A DNA stretch of 64,000 nucleotides from positions 44,469,757 to 44,533,756 of the forward strand of contig OY757934.1 in NCBI GenBank assembly GCA_963585895.1, written 5' to 3'. The position numbers were made by a program, and so were the translations under genes. Below, in pieces: positions 41,352 through 53,621 of the stretch (position 1 is its first letter; the number at the start of each line of letters is the position of its first letter). The notes below the pieces were generated by a model that saw only the letters and a list, made by a program, of their open reading frames with translations, ran no database searches and was not told where the DNA came from. This DNA comes from Sepioteuthis lessoniana (Eukaryota > Mollusca > Cephalopoda > Myopsida > Loliginidae).

Positions 41352-41547
41352 ATTGTTTTTTTTTGTTTAATGGCATATCAACCTTTGTAGGTTATTTAAT
41401 ACCAAATCTATTCTCCTAGAAGGGGGTTCATACCTTTCCCAAGGGTATTTGCCCGAAAGTGAACGTAATAGCGCGACTGGAGTACGAATTCGCTTACTAC
41501 GATTCCTCAGTCCATCGCTTTAACCATTACACCACGAGGACACCCCC
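41352..41547 (-). mobile_element. SINE-C with a body deletion
   Basis: Tail TTTGTTTAATGGCATATCAA, body CTTTCCCAAGGGTATTTGCC, head in reverse ending ACCATTACACCACGAGGACA. The GTACTATTTAACCCATAGC part is missing. Confidence 0.87.
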
Positions 41548-41639
41548 CGTGATGTTGAATGACTGCTGTTAAATTGTGATTGTTATATAGCAATACTTGA
41601 AACCATTTTACTGAATGCAAAAAAAAAAGTCCCCAAGAT

Positions 41640-41770
41640 CAATTAAGAATGGTATATACAAAATGTGTTTACAAATCATATATATATTTAATATCTATGT
41701 ATAAACAGGATTTGGCATTAAGTGATTTACATTGGTTGATATACCATAAAACCCGATCAAACCAAATCTG
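41640..41770 (-). mobile_element. L-family alternative head
   Basis: TACAAATCATATATATATTT, then ACATTGGTTGATATACCATA. Confidence 0.7.
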
Positions 41771-42114
41771 TATCTTATTGTAATTGCATACCGTATCGGC
41801 CATAAGTATTTGAACAATTGTTGGAATTTATTGTTAGATACAAAGGACCTACAAAATTCTCTTTTGTAATCAACATAACCAGGTCAGTATTTAGTTATGT
41901 TTTGTGGTTCTGAACTCTATATTTCTATTAAACGACTTTTAAAACATTATTGAATTGTTAAATGAAACAAGTTTCAAACTGTTCAAGGAGATAGAAAAGG
42001 TTAAATCCCTTTTTTTAAAAAAAAGTTTGTCAAATTAGCGAGTTAATCTAATGAACATTGCAATTGTAGACCATAAAAACAGATTTGATGAATCATTACT
42101 AGTGAGGCTGATTT

Positions 42115-42592
42115 TCATTGGCTTGGTTTTATGGCATATCATCAATTGTAGGTTATTTAACGCCAAATCCGGTTTATACATATATATTAGATATATATGA
42201 TTTTTAAACATAAGTCAACAAAGTTGAATAGTTCCAAGTATTGCTATGTATTGCTAAAACTTCAATTAAACATCAATCATTTGTTTACGCACAGTTAAAT
42301 GATCAAACAGTTCTATTTCAAACAATTCAGTATAGCATAAATCATTTGTTTGCACTCAGTTTAAATGGCAAACAGTTCTATTTGACCATAAATAACCCTA
42401 CTACTCTGGGCCAGAATGGACCTGGGAGCGATTGCAGTGAAGGGGTACTCCGCTTTTCCTAAAGCTCTGGCATTACAGGAGCCTCACTATCAGATTGTTT
42501 AGTGTCATATTTCCAGTAAGTTCGTTATGGGTGTGTCTTACCCCTCAGAAGAGATGCAGTTAGTGTATTCTACTGCCCTAACCGCCAGGGCT
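42115..42592 (+). mobile_element. L-family element, compact complete copy
   Basis: Head TTGGTTTTATGGCATATCAT, short middle, 3' module at 42385-42592 ending GATGCAGTTAGTGTATTCTA and CTAACCGCCAGGGCT. At about 480 bases it shows the whole family layout with little middle expansion. Confidence 0.82.
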
Positions 42593-42599
42593 CGATTTC

Positions 42600-42960
42600 A
42601 CAAGGTGTCCCTTATTTGTTGGCTTTGTAAATGATAATAAAAACTGTAAATGAAAATGACAATGAAAATAAAAAGAATAAAAACAAAAAAAAAAAAAATT
42701 GTGCAGTTTTTCAAATACTTCTGATCAGTAACGTACAGGACGACTGAAAAGTAACTCCTTATTTAAAATATTTATTATTTCATTTCTGGTTAAAATTTTA
42801 GTTAAGTAATAGATTATAATTTTCAATTTTCCTGTATGTAGTCTTTCTCAACGTTACCCTATAAAATCTAATGATCATAATTATTTGAACAAGCACAAAA
42901 TCTTAATATAGAGTGTTTTCAGTAGCCTCGCCAATCTTCTGATTGAAATCCAGTTAACTT
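42600..42960. other. AT-rich stretch, nothing recognised
   Basis: A-rich run at about 42660-42700. No repeat ends recognised. Confidence 0.45.
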
Positions 42961-42962
42961 CT

Positions 42963-42967
<5 letters not shown>

Positions 42968-43021
<54 letters not shown>
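42968..43021. repeat. (TA)n microsatellite
   Basis: About 54 bases of uninterrupted TA. Confidence 0.95.
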
Positions 43022-43024
<3 letters not shown>

Positions 43025-43234
43025 GAGAGTGTTGGTCGTCAGTAAATCACTATGTGGTTATGTGTCGAACCAAGTGCAATATAATATGGAGAGTGCTCAA
43101 TATCTATGATAGAGCTATTATAATAACTTAACTGCTTGACGAATGTTGTAATAAACTTCAAGAAACCTTAGGTTGCAGAACAATATTTTCCATGGATTAA
43201 ATATATATATAATATATATTTATTTATTATCATC

Positions 43235-43235
43235 A

Positions 43236-43262
<27 letters not shown>
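43235..43262. repeat. (TA)n microsatellite
   Basis: TA run directly before the SINE-E tail piece. Confidence 0.9.
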
Positions 43263-43266
<4 letters not shown>

Positions 43267-43328
43267 CATTCACAATCTGTTTTGTTGTATCACTACTCAC
43301 CAGTGTGACAAGACACGCGAGTTGCTTC

Positions 43329-43332
<4 letters not shown>
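43263..43332 (-). mobile_element. SINE-E tail piece between TA runs
   Basis: ATTGTCATTCACAATCTGTT and CTCACCAGTGTGACAAGACA parallel the tail at 25376-25445. The tRNA-like head is replaced by a TA microsatellite. Confidence 0.7.
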
Positions 43333-43369
<37 letters not shown>

Positions 43370-43378
43370 TATATATAC
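43333..43378. repeat. (TA)n microsatellite
   Basis: TA run, with one GATA interruption near the right end. Confidence 0.95.
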
Positions 43379-43518
43379 GCATAGAAATGGATGCATTTCT
43401 AACGATAGGGGTAATGAATATTTATGAATTTATCGAAGATGAGGGGGACAAAGTTAATCCAAACAATTTTCACATTAGTCTGTCGGCTTAAAGTAATAAA
43501 ACCGTGAGTGAATCCTTT

Positions 43519-43736
43519 CGTGTGTGTGTGTGTGTGGGGGGCACATATATACCAGGAGAGAAATAGACACCGATTGATGGATTGAGAGAGAGAGAGACAG
43601 AGAGACAGAAACAGAGACAGAGAAAGAGAAAGAATGATCGATAGGTTGATGAAGAAACTAAAAGAGTTGCTAACTGAGAGTACAGGATTGGATTGAAAAA
43701 GAGAATCTCTCTCTCTCTCTTTCATTCTTTTTCACC

Positions 43737-43795
<59 letters not shown>
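43519..43795. repeat. (GT)n, (GA)n, (CT)n and (TA)n tracts
   Basis: GT run at about 43520-43536, GA-rich at 43583-43635, CT runs at 43706-43762, TA to 43792. The GA and CT tracts are complementary and can pair. The 108-codon minus-strand frame here is an artefact. Confidence 0.9.
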
Positions 43796-43799
43796 TTAG

Positions 43800-44140
43800 T
43801 ATAGACGCAGAGTCAATGCCGCTTGATGACAGTCAATTTCTCGTCTATGCGATCGTCAGACAAAGAACTATAGACCAATACATTATTAACTAATCTATCC
43901 ATCAATTTGTTTCAATCTGATCTATCTATCAATCTATCTATCTTGATGGAAATAAGTATGATACAGACCATTAAATTGTAAATAATTTTCTTATTACTGC
44001 ACAAATTTCTCTGAAAAATCGTGTGGTACATAGATCTGATGGTATTAGTATACATATTCGATTTCATCACAACTTTCTACCCAAAAAGTTATGAAGAAAA
44101 ATACGTTTTCGAGGGTGGGAATAAGCATAAGACAGTTTTG
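43800..44140. other. AT-rich stretch
   Basis: A short TATC run at about 43918-43940. The left end of the Tc1-like relic should lie here, but I could not fix its inverted repeat. Confidence 0.4.
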
Positions 44141-44149
44141 AAAATTTGT

Positions 44150-45183
44150 ATTTAACAGCAAAATTGTACAAGATTCAATATTTACATTTATTCCCTTTCA
44201 ACTGTAATACTTCAACACAATTGTTTTGGATTAAATCAATAAATTTTCGGAGAGTTTCAGATGGAATTTCATTCCAATACTGTTTAATGCAAGATTTTAA
44301 AGTTTATCTATCTTCCAATTGACGTTTATTTTTGTATACTCTTCTTGACAAAATTCCCCACAAATTTTGTATCGGGTTTAAATCTGGAAACTTAGTGGGT
44401 CAGTACAAAACTTCAATATTTTTTTTGTGTTAGACCAGTCTTTCATGAGCTTAGAAGTGTGTATGGGTGGCTTTCCTATTGAAAAATGACATTATTTACA
44501 CGATTCATAAATGGGAAGACCTTTTTCCAACACATTGATATATCGAGCAGAGTTTTGTTTCCCTTCAATCACTACTAAATCAGCCTTTCCAGACACAGAA
44601 AAAGCTCCCCAAACCATAACACACTATTCTCTTAATAGTCTTTTTGAAAACAGTTGTATCTCCTTTCTTAAATCATGCCAATAACACTGGGAACTGTCGG
44701 ACCCAGCCAAATTAAACTTTTTCTCATCAGAAAACACCACGGTTTCGCATTTCTCCTTTGTTCATGTTACTTTTTTTCTTACCCAATCTACGTGCATCTT
44801 CTTGTGTTTAGCAGTTAAAAACAGAGGTTGTCTTCTTGTTTCGATGTAGGAGATTTGGCGATTCATTGACGAACTCTTCTTGGTGTGATGGGTAAATTCT
44901 GAAATTTTTGCAAATCTCTTGAGTTTGATTGTCCTTTAGAAACTTCTCGAAAAAGTCAACGTTCGGCTGCATTTGCAATTTTAGGAGGACGTCCTAGACG
45001 TTTTGTGGTACCATACGATTTAGGGTCCTCTAGATAATTTCTCACAACTGTTCGGGACCTCGACAATTCTCTTGCAATGAAACTTATAGATTTTCCTTTC
45101 AGTTTATAGGCAGAAATTTGCCCTTTTTCATTTTCATTAAGGCGAGGAGTTCCAAGGCGTTTTAAAGTAACTGTATTCAATCA
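44150..45183 (-). pseudogene. Tc1-like transposase relic
   Basis: Minus strand, in order: an intact 74-codon N-terminal frame (44956-45180) with a paired-like helix-turn-helix (KGKSISFIARELSRSRTVVR) and the linker GTTKRLGRPPK; then HVDWVRKKVT; VVFSDEKKFNLAGSDSSQCY, with the first catalytic Asp; VMVWGAFSVSGKADLVVIEG; PIHTSKLMKDW, before which the second Asp is expected; and QI.TRYKICGE..., corresponding to the PDLNPIENLW block. The length fits a full ~340-residue DD34E transposase, but later parts carry several stops and slips, so the copy is inactive. Only its N-terminal fragment is still open. Confidence 0.82.
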
Positions 45184-45334
45184 TAAAATGTTCAAATAAG
45201 ACTCACATGGTTTAAAATCATGATAAGAGTCTTTTCATAATCTGCACCTGCACTTATTCTTCCTTTGGCTTTCTGAAGTAAACCAGATATAGTAATGATG
45301 CCACTCAGTTACAATGTTAGTGCACCGGAGGCTA

Positions 45335-45880
45335 CAAATTTACAAAATTACAAGAAAAGATTAATCATCTTATATACATGGACGACATGAAGCTATTTGC
45401 AAAAAATGAAAAAGAACTGGACACCCTGATATAAACAATAAGAATATACAGCCAGTATATAGGAATAGAATTTGGCAAAGACAGTTGTGCAATGATCATA
45501 ATAAAAAGTGGGGAAAGAGAAACAGCAGAAGGAATAGAACAAGAAAATAAAGAAAAAAATTAGAACGTTTGGAGAAAAGGAAAATTATAAGAACTTTGGT
45601 ATATTGGAAACAGAAACCTTCAAACAAGCGGAGATGAAAGAAAAATGAGAAACGAGTATCTCAGCAGAACGAGACATCTCCTCGAAACCAAGCTCTGAGG
45701 CAGGAATATCATCAGGGCTGTCCTTCTTTTAAGATACTAGGGACCATTATCAAACCAGAGGGGAACACAGACAAATGAACCGAAAGACAAGACTTTGCAC
45801 AAGGCTTTACATCTGAAAGATAACTTAGACTGTGTAGATAAAGAGAAGCTCGTTGTAGAAGGTGGTGATCTCTATTTCAT
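45335..45880 (+). mobile_element. LINE reverse transcriptase, palm/thumb fragment (R4/NeSL-like)
   Basis: Plus-strand words: INHLIYMDDMKLFAKNEKEL, the YMDD catalytic motif, IRIYSQYIGIEFGKDSCAM, RNEYLSRTRHLLETKL, then LHKALHLKDNLD. This order matches the RT segment between motif C and the C-terminal knuckle in the LINE type seen at 35700 and 23395. Two in-frame stops and at least one slip. The piece is 5'-truncated, and the knuckle is missing. Confidence 0.75.
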
Positions 45881-46130
45881 CATTAGTACTGGTAGGACTG
45901 TTCCCAGAAACGATTGTTGTGCAGGGATTGCAATCAAATGAAGCACACTTCATTTTCAATTGGATTTTCTCAACACTATTTAGTGATTTTAGGGGATGAC
46001 CTCTGAGAAGCATTCCTAGATCTCCAATGGCGGGATTGGCAGAGTTTTTCAATGCCGATGCCAACATAAACGCTCTTTCATAAGCAGGATTATGGTATTT
46101 TAGTTGGCTATGCAAATATCGATGTTCCAC
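45825..46130 (-). pseudogene. Unrecognised 101-codon frame
   Basis: The minus-strand frame has protein-like composition (HRYLHSQLKYHNPAYERAFM, then ASALKNSANPAIGDLGMLL, then SGNSPTSTNDEIE). It starts abruptly and overlaps the end of a plus-strand LINE piece. No family recognised and no convincing splice acceptor. It may be a fragment of a transposon ORF. Confidence 0.3.
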
Positions 46131-46174
46131 TTGGCATATCTCAGTATTCTACTCGTCTGCAGACTTGCCAGTAG

Positions 46175-46690
46175 TCTGGGGCTATAGAATACACCGACTG
46201 CACCTTTGCAGAGGCGTAAGACCCCCCAACGTGTGTCCTGCATATGACATTAAACAATATGATGGTAAGGTTCCATGAATGCTGGAGTTTTGGGGAATGC
46301 GGAGTACTCCTTCATTGCCCTTGCTCCTAGGTCTACCCTAACCCAGAGTGGAAGCCCCGTATAGGGTCCTATCTATGTGTCAAATAGAACTAAACTGTGT
46401 GTTTATGCTAAACTGAGTTGCTAGAAATAGAACTGTTTTGACATTAAAACTGCGTACTTACGCTAAACTGAATTGTTTAAAATAGAACTGTTTTGACATT
46501 TAACTTTACTTTTACTAAACTGAATTGTTTGAATTAGAGCTGTTTGACTCAACTGAATTGCTTGAAATAGAAATGTTTTTTGCAATTAAACTGTATACTT
46601 ATGCTAAACTGAATTGTTTGAAAGAAAATTGTTTATTTATATAAAAATGGATTTGACTATGAATAACATACAAAGACTGATACCCAATAA
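46175..46690 (-). mobile_element. L-family element, complete
   Basis: 3' module at 46175-46395 (ACACCGACTGCACCTTTGCA, GTCCTGCATATGACATTAAA, TAGGGTCCTATCTATGTG). Middle with AAACTGAATTGTTTGAA units, alternative head at about 46665-46690. Confidence 0.8.
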
Positions 46691-46734
46691 AATCCAAACA
46701 AAAAACAAACATCGGCTCCAGACGCTGTGATGAT

Positions 46735-47300
46735 TTATTAGATATAAAGTTTTAACATTAAAAGACACATCTGAATTTCGTTTGAGCTCTTTATAACGTA
46801 ATTAAACGGCTCATAGGAGGTTGAATGAATAGACAGTAGTCACCGAATAGCAAAGCAGGGACGCTATTTGTGGCTGGGAATGACTGGGGTGGGGGCTGGG
46901 GTCCGAAATCTCGTGCGCATGCGTGAGCTGAAGGATGTTCCTGCTTCAGACACGATGGGCGGAAGTGAGAAGACAATTTATGTCTTTTTCGACAGTCGAT
47001 GCGAGAAGGTGAAGTCGTCAGTAGAAAATGAGCCACGAAGATGTAAGGGACGGAAGTTCACGAGCTTTAATTTGGAGGGAAAATTGAAGCGACCGACGCA
47101 AAGAAAGTCAGACCTAAGTTTTATCCCAAGAGGAGCCGCGACCTTTTAATAGAAAATAACCAATCAGTCTTTCTCTCTCTTATTGGACAACTCACGATAG
47201 CGGGCTAGCAATAAACCCTAAAAGAAAATACCGAAAGCGTCAGTGTTGTTTTTCTATATCAACCTTCGTGTTCTTCGCCACATGCCGGAGTGAGGACATG
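46735..47300. other. GC-richer segment, possible LTR or promoter-like piece
   Basis: It contains CATGCGTGAGCTGAAGG, several CpGs, an AATAAACC word at 47210 and a 93-codon frame without a recognised domain. Just before it, GGCTCCAGACGCTGTGATGA resembles the end of the solo LTR at 37238-37664. No defined pair of ends, so no element is called. Confidence 0.3.
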
Positions 47301-47446
47301 CGTTCCAGTACTTGCTATTTACCTATGCCTATGCTACATTTGGAGCTGATTTTTCGAACAACGAGGCCAGAGCTCAAACCTCAGCAGAATTGGACCCTTG
47401 TTTATCCCTTGGAAGAACCTTTCGGGAGCTATTTTTCGGATCAATA

Positions 47447-48690
47447 CTCATTCTAACGATGCTATTAAATGTTTCTCGTTATAACGGTGCTGTTCAATCA
47501 TACTCATTCTGACGACGCTATTAAATGTTTCTCGTTATAACAGTGCAGTTCAATCATACTCATTCTGACGGCGCTATTAAATGTTTCTCGTTATAACAGT
47601 GCTGTTCAATCATACTCATTCTGACGGCGCTATTAAATGTTTCTCGTTATAACAGTGCTGTTCAATCATACTCATTCTGACGTCGCTATTAAATGTTTCT
47701 CGTTATAACAGTGCAGTTCAATCATACTCATTCTGACGACGCTATTAAATGTTTCTCGTTATAACAGTGCAGTTCAATCATACTCATTCTGACGGCGCTA
47801 TTAAATGTTTCTCGTTATAACAGTGCAGTTCAATCATACTCATTCTGACGACGCTATTAAATGTTTCTCGTTATAACAGTGCAGTTCAATCATACTCATT
47901 CTGACGACGCTATTAAATGTTTCTCGTTATAACAGTGCAGTTCAATCATACTCATTCTGACGACGCTATTAAATGTTTCTCGTTATAACAGTGCAGTTCA
48001 ATCATACTCATTCTGACGGCGCTATTAAATGTTTCTCGTTATAACAGTGCTGTTCAATCATACTCATTCTGACGGCGCTATTAAATGTTTCTCGTTATAA
48101 CAGTGCTGTTCAATCATACTCATTCTGACGGCGCTATTAAATGTTTCTCGTTATAACAGTGCAGTTCAATCATACTCATTCTGACGGCGCTATTAAATGT
48201 TTCTCGTTATAACAGTGCTGTTCAATCATACTCATTCTGACGACGCTATTAAATGTTTCTCGTTATAACAGTGCAGTTCAATCATACTCATTCTGACGGC
48301 GCTATTAAATGTTTCTCGTTATAACAGTGCAGTTCAATCATACTCATTCTGACTGCGCTATTAAATGTTTCTCGTTATAACAGTGCAGTTCAATCATACT
48401 CATTCTGACGGCGCTATTAAATGTTTCTCGTTATAACAGTGCAGTTCAATCATACTCATTCTGACGGCGCTATTAAATGTTTCTCGTTATAACAGTGCAG
48501 TTCAATCATACTCATTCTGACGGCGCTATTAAATGTTTCTCGTTATAACAGTGCAGTTCAATCATACTCATTCTGACGGCGCTATTAAATGTTTCTCGTT
48601 ATAACAGTGCAGTTCAATCATACTCATTCTGACGACGCTATTAAATGTTTCTCGTTATAACAGTGCTGTTCAATCATACTCATTCTGACG
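47447..48690 (+). repeat. 56-bp dimer array, 22 units without an indel
   Basis: Units of CTCATTCTGACGACGCTATT, AAATGTTT, CTCGTTATAACAGTGCAGTT, CAATCATA start at 47447 and repeat with exact 56-base spacing to 48679. Each is two 28-base monomers. Units differ at few positions (GACGACG/GACGGCG, GTGCAG/GTGCTG), so the array is young or recently homogenised. Confidence 0.97.
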
Positions 48691-49460
48691 GCGCCATTCA
48701 AGCGGAGATATTTGATTTCTTTCATCCTAACGGTGATTTTTTAAAGACATTCGCTCTTGTTCTATTTAATCTCATTCGCCCGGTCGGTGTTATTTAATAG
48801 TACCCGTTCTGACGGCACTATTTAACCATGCACGTTCTTGCATTGCTATTTAATCTTTCTTCCTAACGTTCTGGTTGTGCTATTTAATCTCACTCGTTTT
48901 AACGGCTCAATTTAATGATACTCGTTGTAATGGAGCCACTTAATGATGCACGTTTTAGCGTTGCTTTTTAATCTTATTCACCTGAATAGTGCTTTAGCAA
49001 CGATGCTTGTTAAAGTTGTGTAATTTAATCTTTCTCATCCAAATAGTGCTTTTTAATGATGCTCGTTCTAACGTTGCAATGAAATGAAGTACTTTTGAAA
49101 AGTGCTATTCAATCTCTCTTTTTCTAAACGGACTATTTAATGACGCTCGTTCTAACGGTGCAATGGAATGATGCACTTTTAAAGGTGATATTCAATCTCA
49201 CTACTCCTAACGGGGCTATTTTAAGAGACTCGTTCTAACGGCGTAATGGAATAATGCACTTTTGAACGGAGCTATTCATTCTCATTTTTAACGGTACTAT
49301 TTAATGATACTCGTTCTATCGGAAGTACATAATGACGCACGGTGCAATTTAATCTCAATTTCCTTAACGATTTCCCTTTCACCGAGCGATAAATGATTCT
49401 GTCTTTGTGTATTGATGATCCTTCTAACTGAGTGATTTACTCTGATTTCTCCTATGATAA

Positions 49461-49750
49461 TCCTATTTACCAACCCCTCCGCTCGGGCAGGATATGACAC
49501 AAGGTTGATTTTTAAGCGGAGTTTAACAGGTTTGAATTCAGAGTTTTCCTTCTTCTAGACTAGCTGCCTCACCAAGGCTGAAGAACCCAGTCTGCCCTAC
49601 TATTTACCCATTGCTCGAGGGAGAATAATTGGATTCATACCTTTCCCAAGGGTATTAGTGCTATGTGAAATGCAATCAGTCTCGTCCAGGATTTGAACTC
49701 GTGTTGCCGTGTCCATTTCCTACGACGATAACCATTACACCATGGGCATA
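49461..49750 (-). mobile_element. SINE-B inside the satellite zone
   Basis: Full-length minus copy, tail TCCTATTTACCAACCCCTCC at left and tRNA-like head near 49690-49747. ATAATCCT at 49457-49464 and 49751-49758 is the target-site duplication (the last four bases coincide with the SINE end). Confidence 0.93.
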
Positions 49751-50337
49751 ATAATCCTTCTAAAGGTACTCTTTAGTGATTCATTTTGAAACGGTGTCAT
49801 TAAATCTGATTTCCCCTGATGGTACTCTTTCATGATACTTATTCTAACGGCATTATTTAATGACGCACTTTCAAACGGTGTCATTAAATCTGATTTCCCC
49901 TGATGGAAACTTTTAATGATACTCGTTCTAACGGCACTATTTAATGACGCACTTCCAAACGGTGCGATCAAATCTGATTTTTCCTGGTGGTACATTTTAA
50001 TGATACTCGTGATAACGGCAATATTTAATGATGCACCTTTAAACGGTACGATTTAAGATGCTATTTCATGATACCGTGCTATTTCATGATACTCGTTCTA
50101 ACGACACTATGAAATGATGCTCCTTCTAACTTTGCGATTTATTTTGATTTCACATTGATGGTGGTTTGTAATGATACCCGTTACAACGGACTATTTAGGA
50201 GCTTTTTCAAGCAATGCAATTTAATCTGATACTTCCTTAACAGTGCTTTCAATGATACTCGTTCTAACGGCACTATTTAACGAGGTATCTTCTATTGGTT
50301 AAATTGGATTTGATTTTCACCTAACGGGGCTTTTTAA

Positions 50338-51012
50338 TCATACTCATTCCAACGGCTCTCTTTTTAATGATGCACTTTCAAACGGTGTGATTTAATTTTA
50401 TTTCACTCTGATACTCATTCTAACGGCACTCTTTTTAATGATGCACTTTCAAACGGTGTGATTTAATTTTATTTCACTCTGATACTCATTCTAACGGCAC
50501 TCTTTTTAATGATGCACTTTCAAACGGTGTGATTTAATTTTATTTCACTCTGATACTCATTCTAACGGCACTCTTTTTAATGATGCACTTTCAAACGGTG
50601 TGATTTAATTTTATTTCACTCTGATACTCATTCTAACGGCACTCTTTTTAATGATGCACTTTCAAACGGTGTGATTTAATTTTATTTCACTCTGATACTC
50701 ATTCTAACGGCACTCTTTTTAATGATGCACTTTCAATCGGTGTGATTTAATTTTATTTCACTCTGATACTCATTCTAACGGCACTCTTTTTAATGATGCA
50801 CTTTCAAACGGTGTGATTTAATTTTATTTCACTCTGATACTCATTCTAACGGCACTCTTTTTAATGATGCACTTTCAAACGGTGTGATTTAATTTTATTT
50901 CACTCTGATACTCATTCTAACGGCTCTCGTTTTAATGATGCACTTTCAAACGGTGTGATTTAATTTTATTTCACTCTGATACTCATTCTAACGGCACTCT
51001 TTTTAATGATAC
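50338..51012 (+). repeat. 71-bp array, nine units and a part
   Basis: Unit starts fall at 50338, 50409, 50480, 50551 and so on every 71 bases to 50977. A unit is two satellite monomers (TGATACTCATTCTAACGGCA..., TGATGCACTTTCAAACGGTG...) plus a shortened third, TTTATTTCACTC. Confidence 0.96.
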
Positions 51013-51324
51013 TCTTTTAAGCTTTGTGATTTATTCTTTTTTCACCCAACTGATATTTGTGATGCATTTTTCGTCATCCTCATTGCCTGAAATTCTGTTT
51101 TAAATTACTGTCATTATTTCACGAATCGATAAGGTTAATATTTCCACCATTGTTGTAACGGCACTGTTAATGATGCATTTTTAAACACCGCGATTTAATC
51201 TGACTTTTGTTATCGGTGCTTTTTAATGATAGTCTTTCTAACGGCCCTATTTTGTGGTGCATTTTTTCAGGGAAATTTAATTTCACCTCTCCTCACGGAT
51301 CTATTTAATCATACTCCTTCTAAT

Positions 51325-51615
51325 CCTATTTACCAACACCTCCGCTCGGGCAGGATATGACACCAGGTCAATTTTTAAAAGGAGTTTAACAGGTTTGAAT
51401 TATTTAAAGTTTTCCTTCTCCTAGACTAGCTGCCTCCCCAAGGCTGAAGAACCTAGTCTGCCCTACTATTTACCCATAGCTGGAGGGAGAATAATTGGAT
51501 TCATACCTTTCCCAAGGGTATTAGTGCTATGTGAAATGCAATCAGTCTCGTCCAGGATTTGAACTCGTGCCGCCATGTTCATTTCCAACGACGATAACCA
51601 TTACACCACGGACAC
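51325..51615 (-). mobile_element. SINE-B inside the satellite zone, 11-bp duplication
   Basis: Full-length minus copy with head GTGGTGTAATGGTTATCG in reverse. CTCCTTCTAAT at 51314-51324 and 51616-51626 flanks it exactly. Confidence 0.95.
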
Positions 51616-53389
51616 CTCCTTCTAATGGCACTATGTTATGATTCACTTTCAAGTAGTGCTAATAAATTGTGCATTTTCAAACGGTGCTATTTACTGATGC
51701 ACTTTCGTGCAATGCAATTTAATCTCTTTTCTTCTCGCGATGATTTTTTATGTGTATGTTCAAGAAGTGGTATTTTATCTTTGCTTCGTGACGGTGCTAT
51801 TTTATGATACTAATTCAAACCGCAGTGTTTAATGCTGTTCTTTACAGTCGATCTTATACTGGTGCTATTTATAAAGGCTCGTTCTAACGGCGGTTTTTGA
51901 TTATGCGCTTTAAAATGGTGCCACTTAATCTCACTTTTTCAAATGGTGTGCAATTCAATTATGCCCGTTCTAGCCACGCTATTTAATTACGCTCTTCCGA
52001 GTGTTGCTATTTAAGGGTGTATTTGAATGATTCTCTTTCTAACGGATCTGTTGAATGATGCTGTTTAGAACGGTACTATTTTATTATACTTCACTAAACG
52101 GTGGAAATTAATGATAACCGTTTTAACGGACCTTTTTAATGAGGCTCATTGATTTAATGACTCAGAGTGATGCTATCTAATCCCACTTAACGGTGTTATT
52201 TAATGATACTCGTTCTTACGGCGTTTTTTGCACTTTAGAGTGGTGCAATGTAATCTTCCGTTACGAAACGGTGCTTTCTAATGGCAACCGTTGCAACGGC
52301 ACTATTTCATGATACTCTCCAGAGTGATGATATTTAATCTCACTTCTACCAATGGTTCTTTTTAATAATACTCGTTCTAACGGAACTTTTTAATGAAGCT
52401 CTACAGAGTCGTGGTATATAACATCCCTTCTCGCACTGATGCTATTTGAGGATACCCGTTCTAACAGTACTGTTTAATGCTCTTCTTAAGAATGGTGTTA
52501 TTTAATCAGTTTCAGTGATAAAAATTAATGATATCCGATCTAACGGCGGTGTTTAATGTAGCTATCCAGATTAGTGCCATTTTATCTCACTTCTCCTAAG
52601 TGTGTTTTTTAATTCTTTCTCGTTCTAACGACGCTGTTTTATGATGCTCCTCAGAGAGGGTGGTATTTAATCTCACTTTTCCTCATCGTGTTTTTAAACG
52701 GTTCTCGTTCTAACGGTACTGTTTAATGACGCTCTTTAAAGAGGATCTGTTTAATTTCCTTTCTAACAGTGTTATATAATAAATTCATTCTAATAATGCT
52801 TTTCAGAATGGTGTTATTCACAGTGGTGCTATGTAATCTAATTTCTCCTAACGTTGCGATATAATATTACTCGTTCTAACGGCGCTGCCTAATAATGTTC
52901 CTCAAAGTGGTGCTATTTAATCTCACTTTCCCTAACAGTACTATTTTATGATTCCACTTTTACTGGCTCTGTTAAATGATATTCTTCGGAGTGGTGCTAT
53001 TTAATCTCATTTCTCTTAATGGTGATATTTAATGACACTGGTTCGAACGTCTGATGCTATTCAGGAATAGGGCTAATTAATCTCACTTCTCTTAACGTTG
53101 CTATTATATTATAGCCGTTCTATCTGCTCAGTTTAATAATGCCTTTCCGAGTTGTCTTATTTAATCACACTTCTCCTAACGTAGGTATTTAATACCCGAT
53201 CTAACAGAACTTTTGAATGATACTCTTCAGTATGGTGCTGCTATTCAATCTCCCTTCACGTCCTTTTGATATTGAATGATACCTGTTCTAATGATACTCT
53301 TTAGATTAGTGGTATTTAATATCAATTCTCGTACTAGTGTTATTTAATGATACCCGATCAAACGGACATTTTAAATGATGCTATTCAGT

Positions 53390-53621
53390 TCGCCAATGGT
53401 CCGGGTAGACTTGGGTTCAATCCCAGGTCGAGTCATACCAAAGACTTTAAAAATGGAACTTGATACCTCCTTGCTTTACACTCAGCAATATAAGGTACGT
53501 ATCGAGGGTAAAGTGGAGCAATCCAGAGAAAGGAGTAGTTCCCTCCCTTACACCTCGATGTAGTAGCTATTGAAAAGGGAGCCTTCGGGTCGCCTTCGAC
53601 AACGGTCGCCAACTCTACTTA
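53390..53621 (+). mobile_element. SINE-A inside the satellite zone, 5'-truncated
   Basis: Starts at CGCCAATGGTCCGGG, after the A box, and runs to CGGTCGCCAACTCTACTTA. CTATTCAGT at 53381-53389 and 53622-53630 is the target-site duplication. Confidence 0.93.

Noticed and set aside
41787-41815. CCGTATCGGCCATAAGTATT, like a Tc1-type terminal repeat
   Set aside because: No second end or transposase sequence was found in the following 300 bases, so no element is defined.
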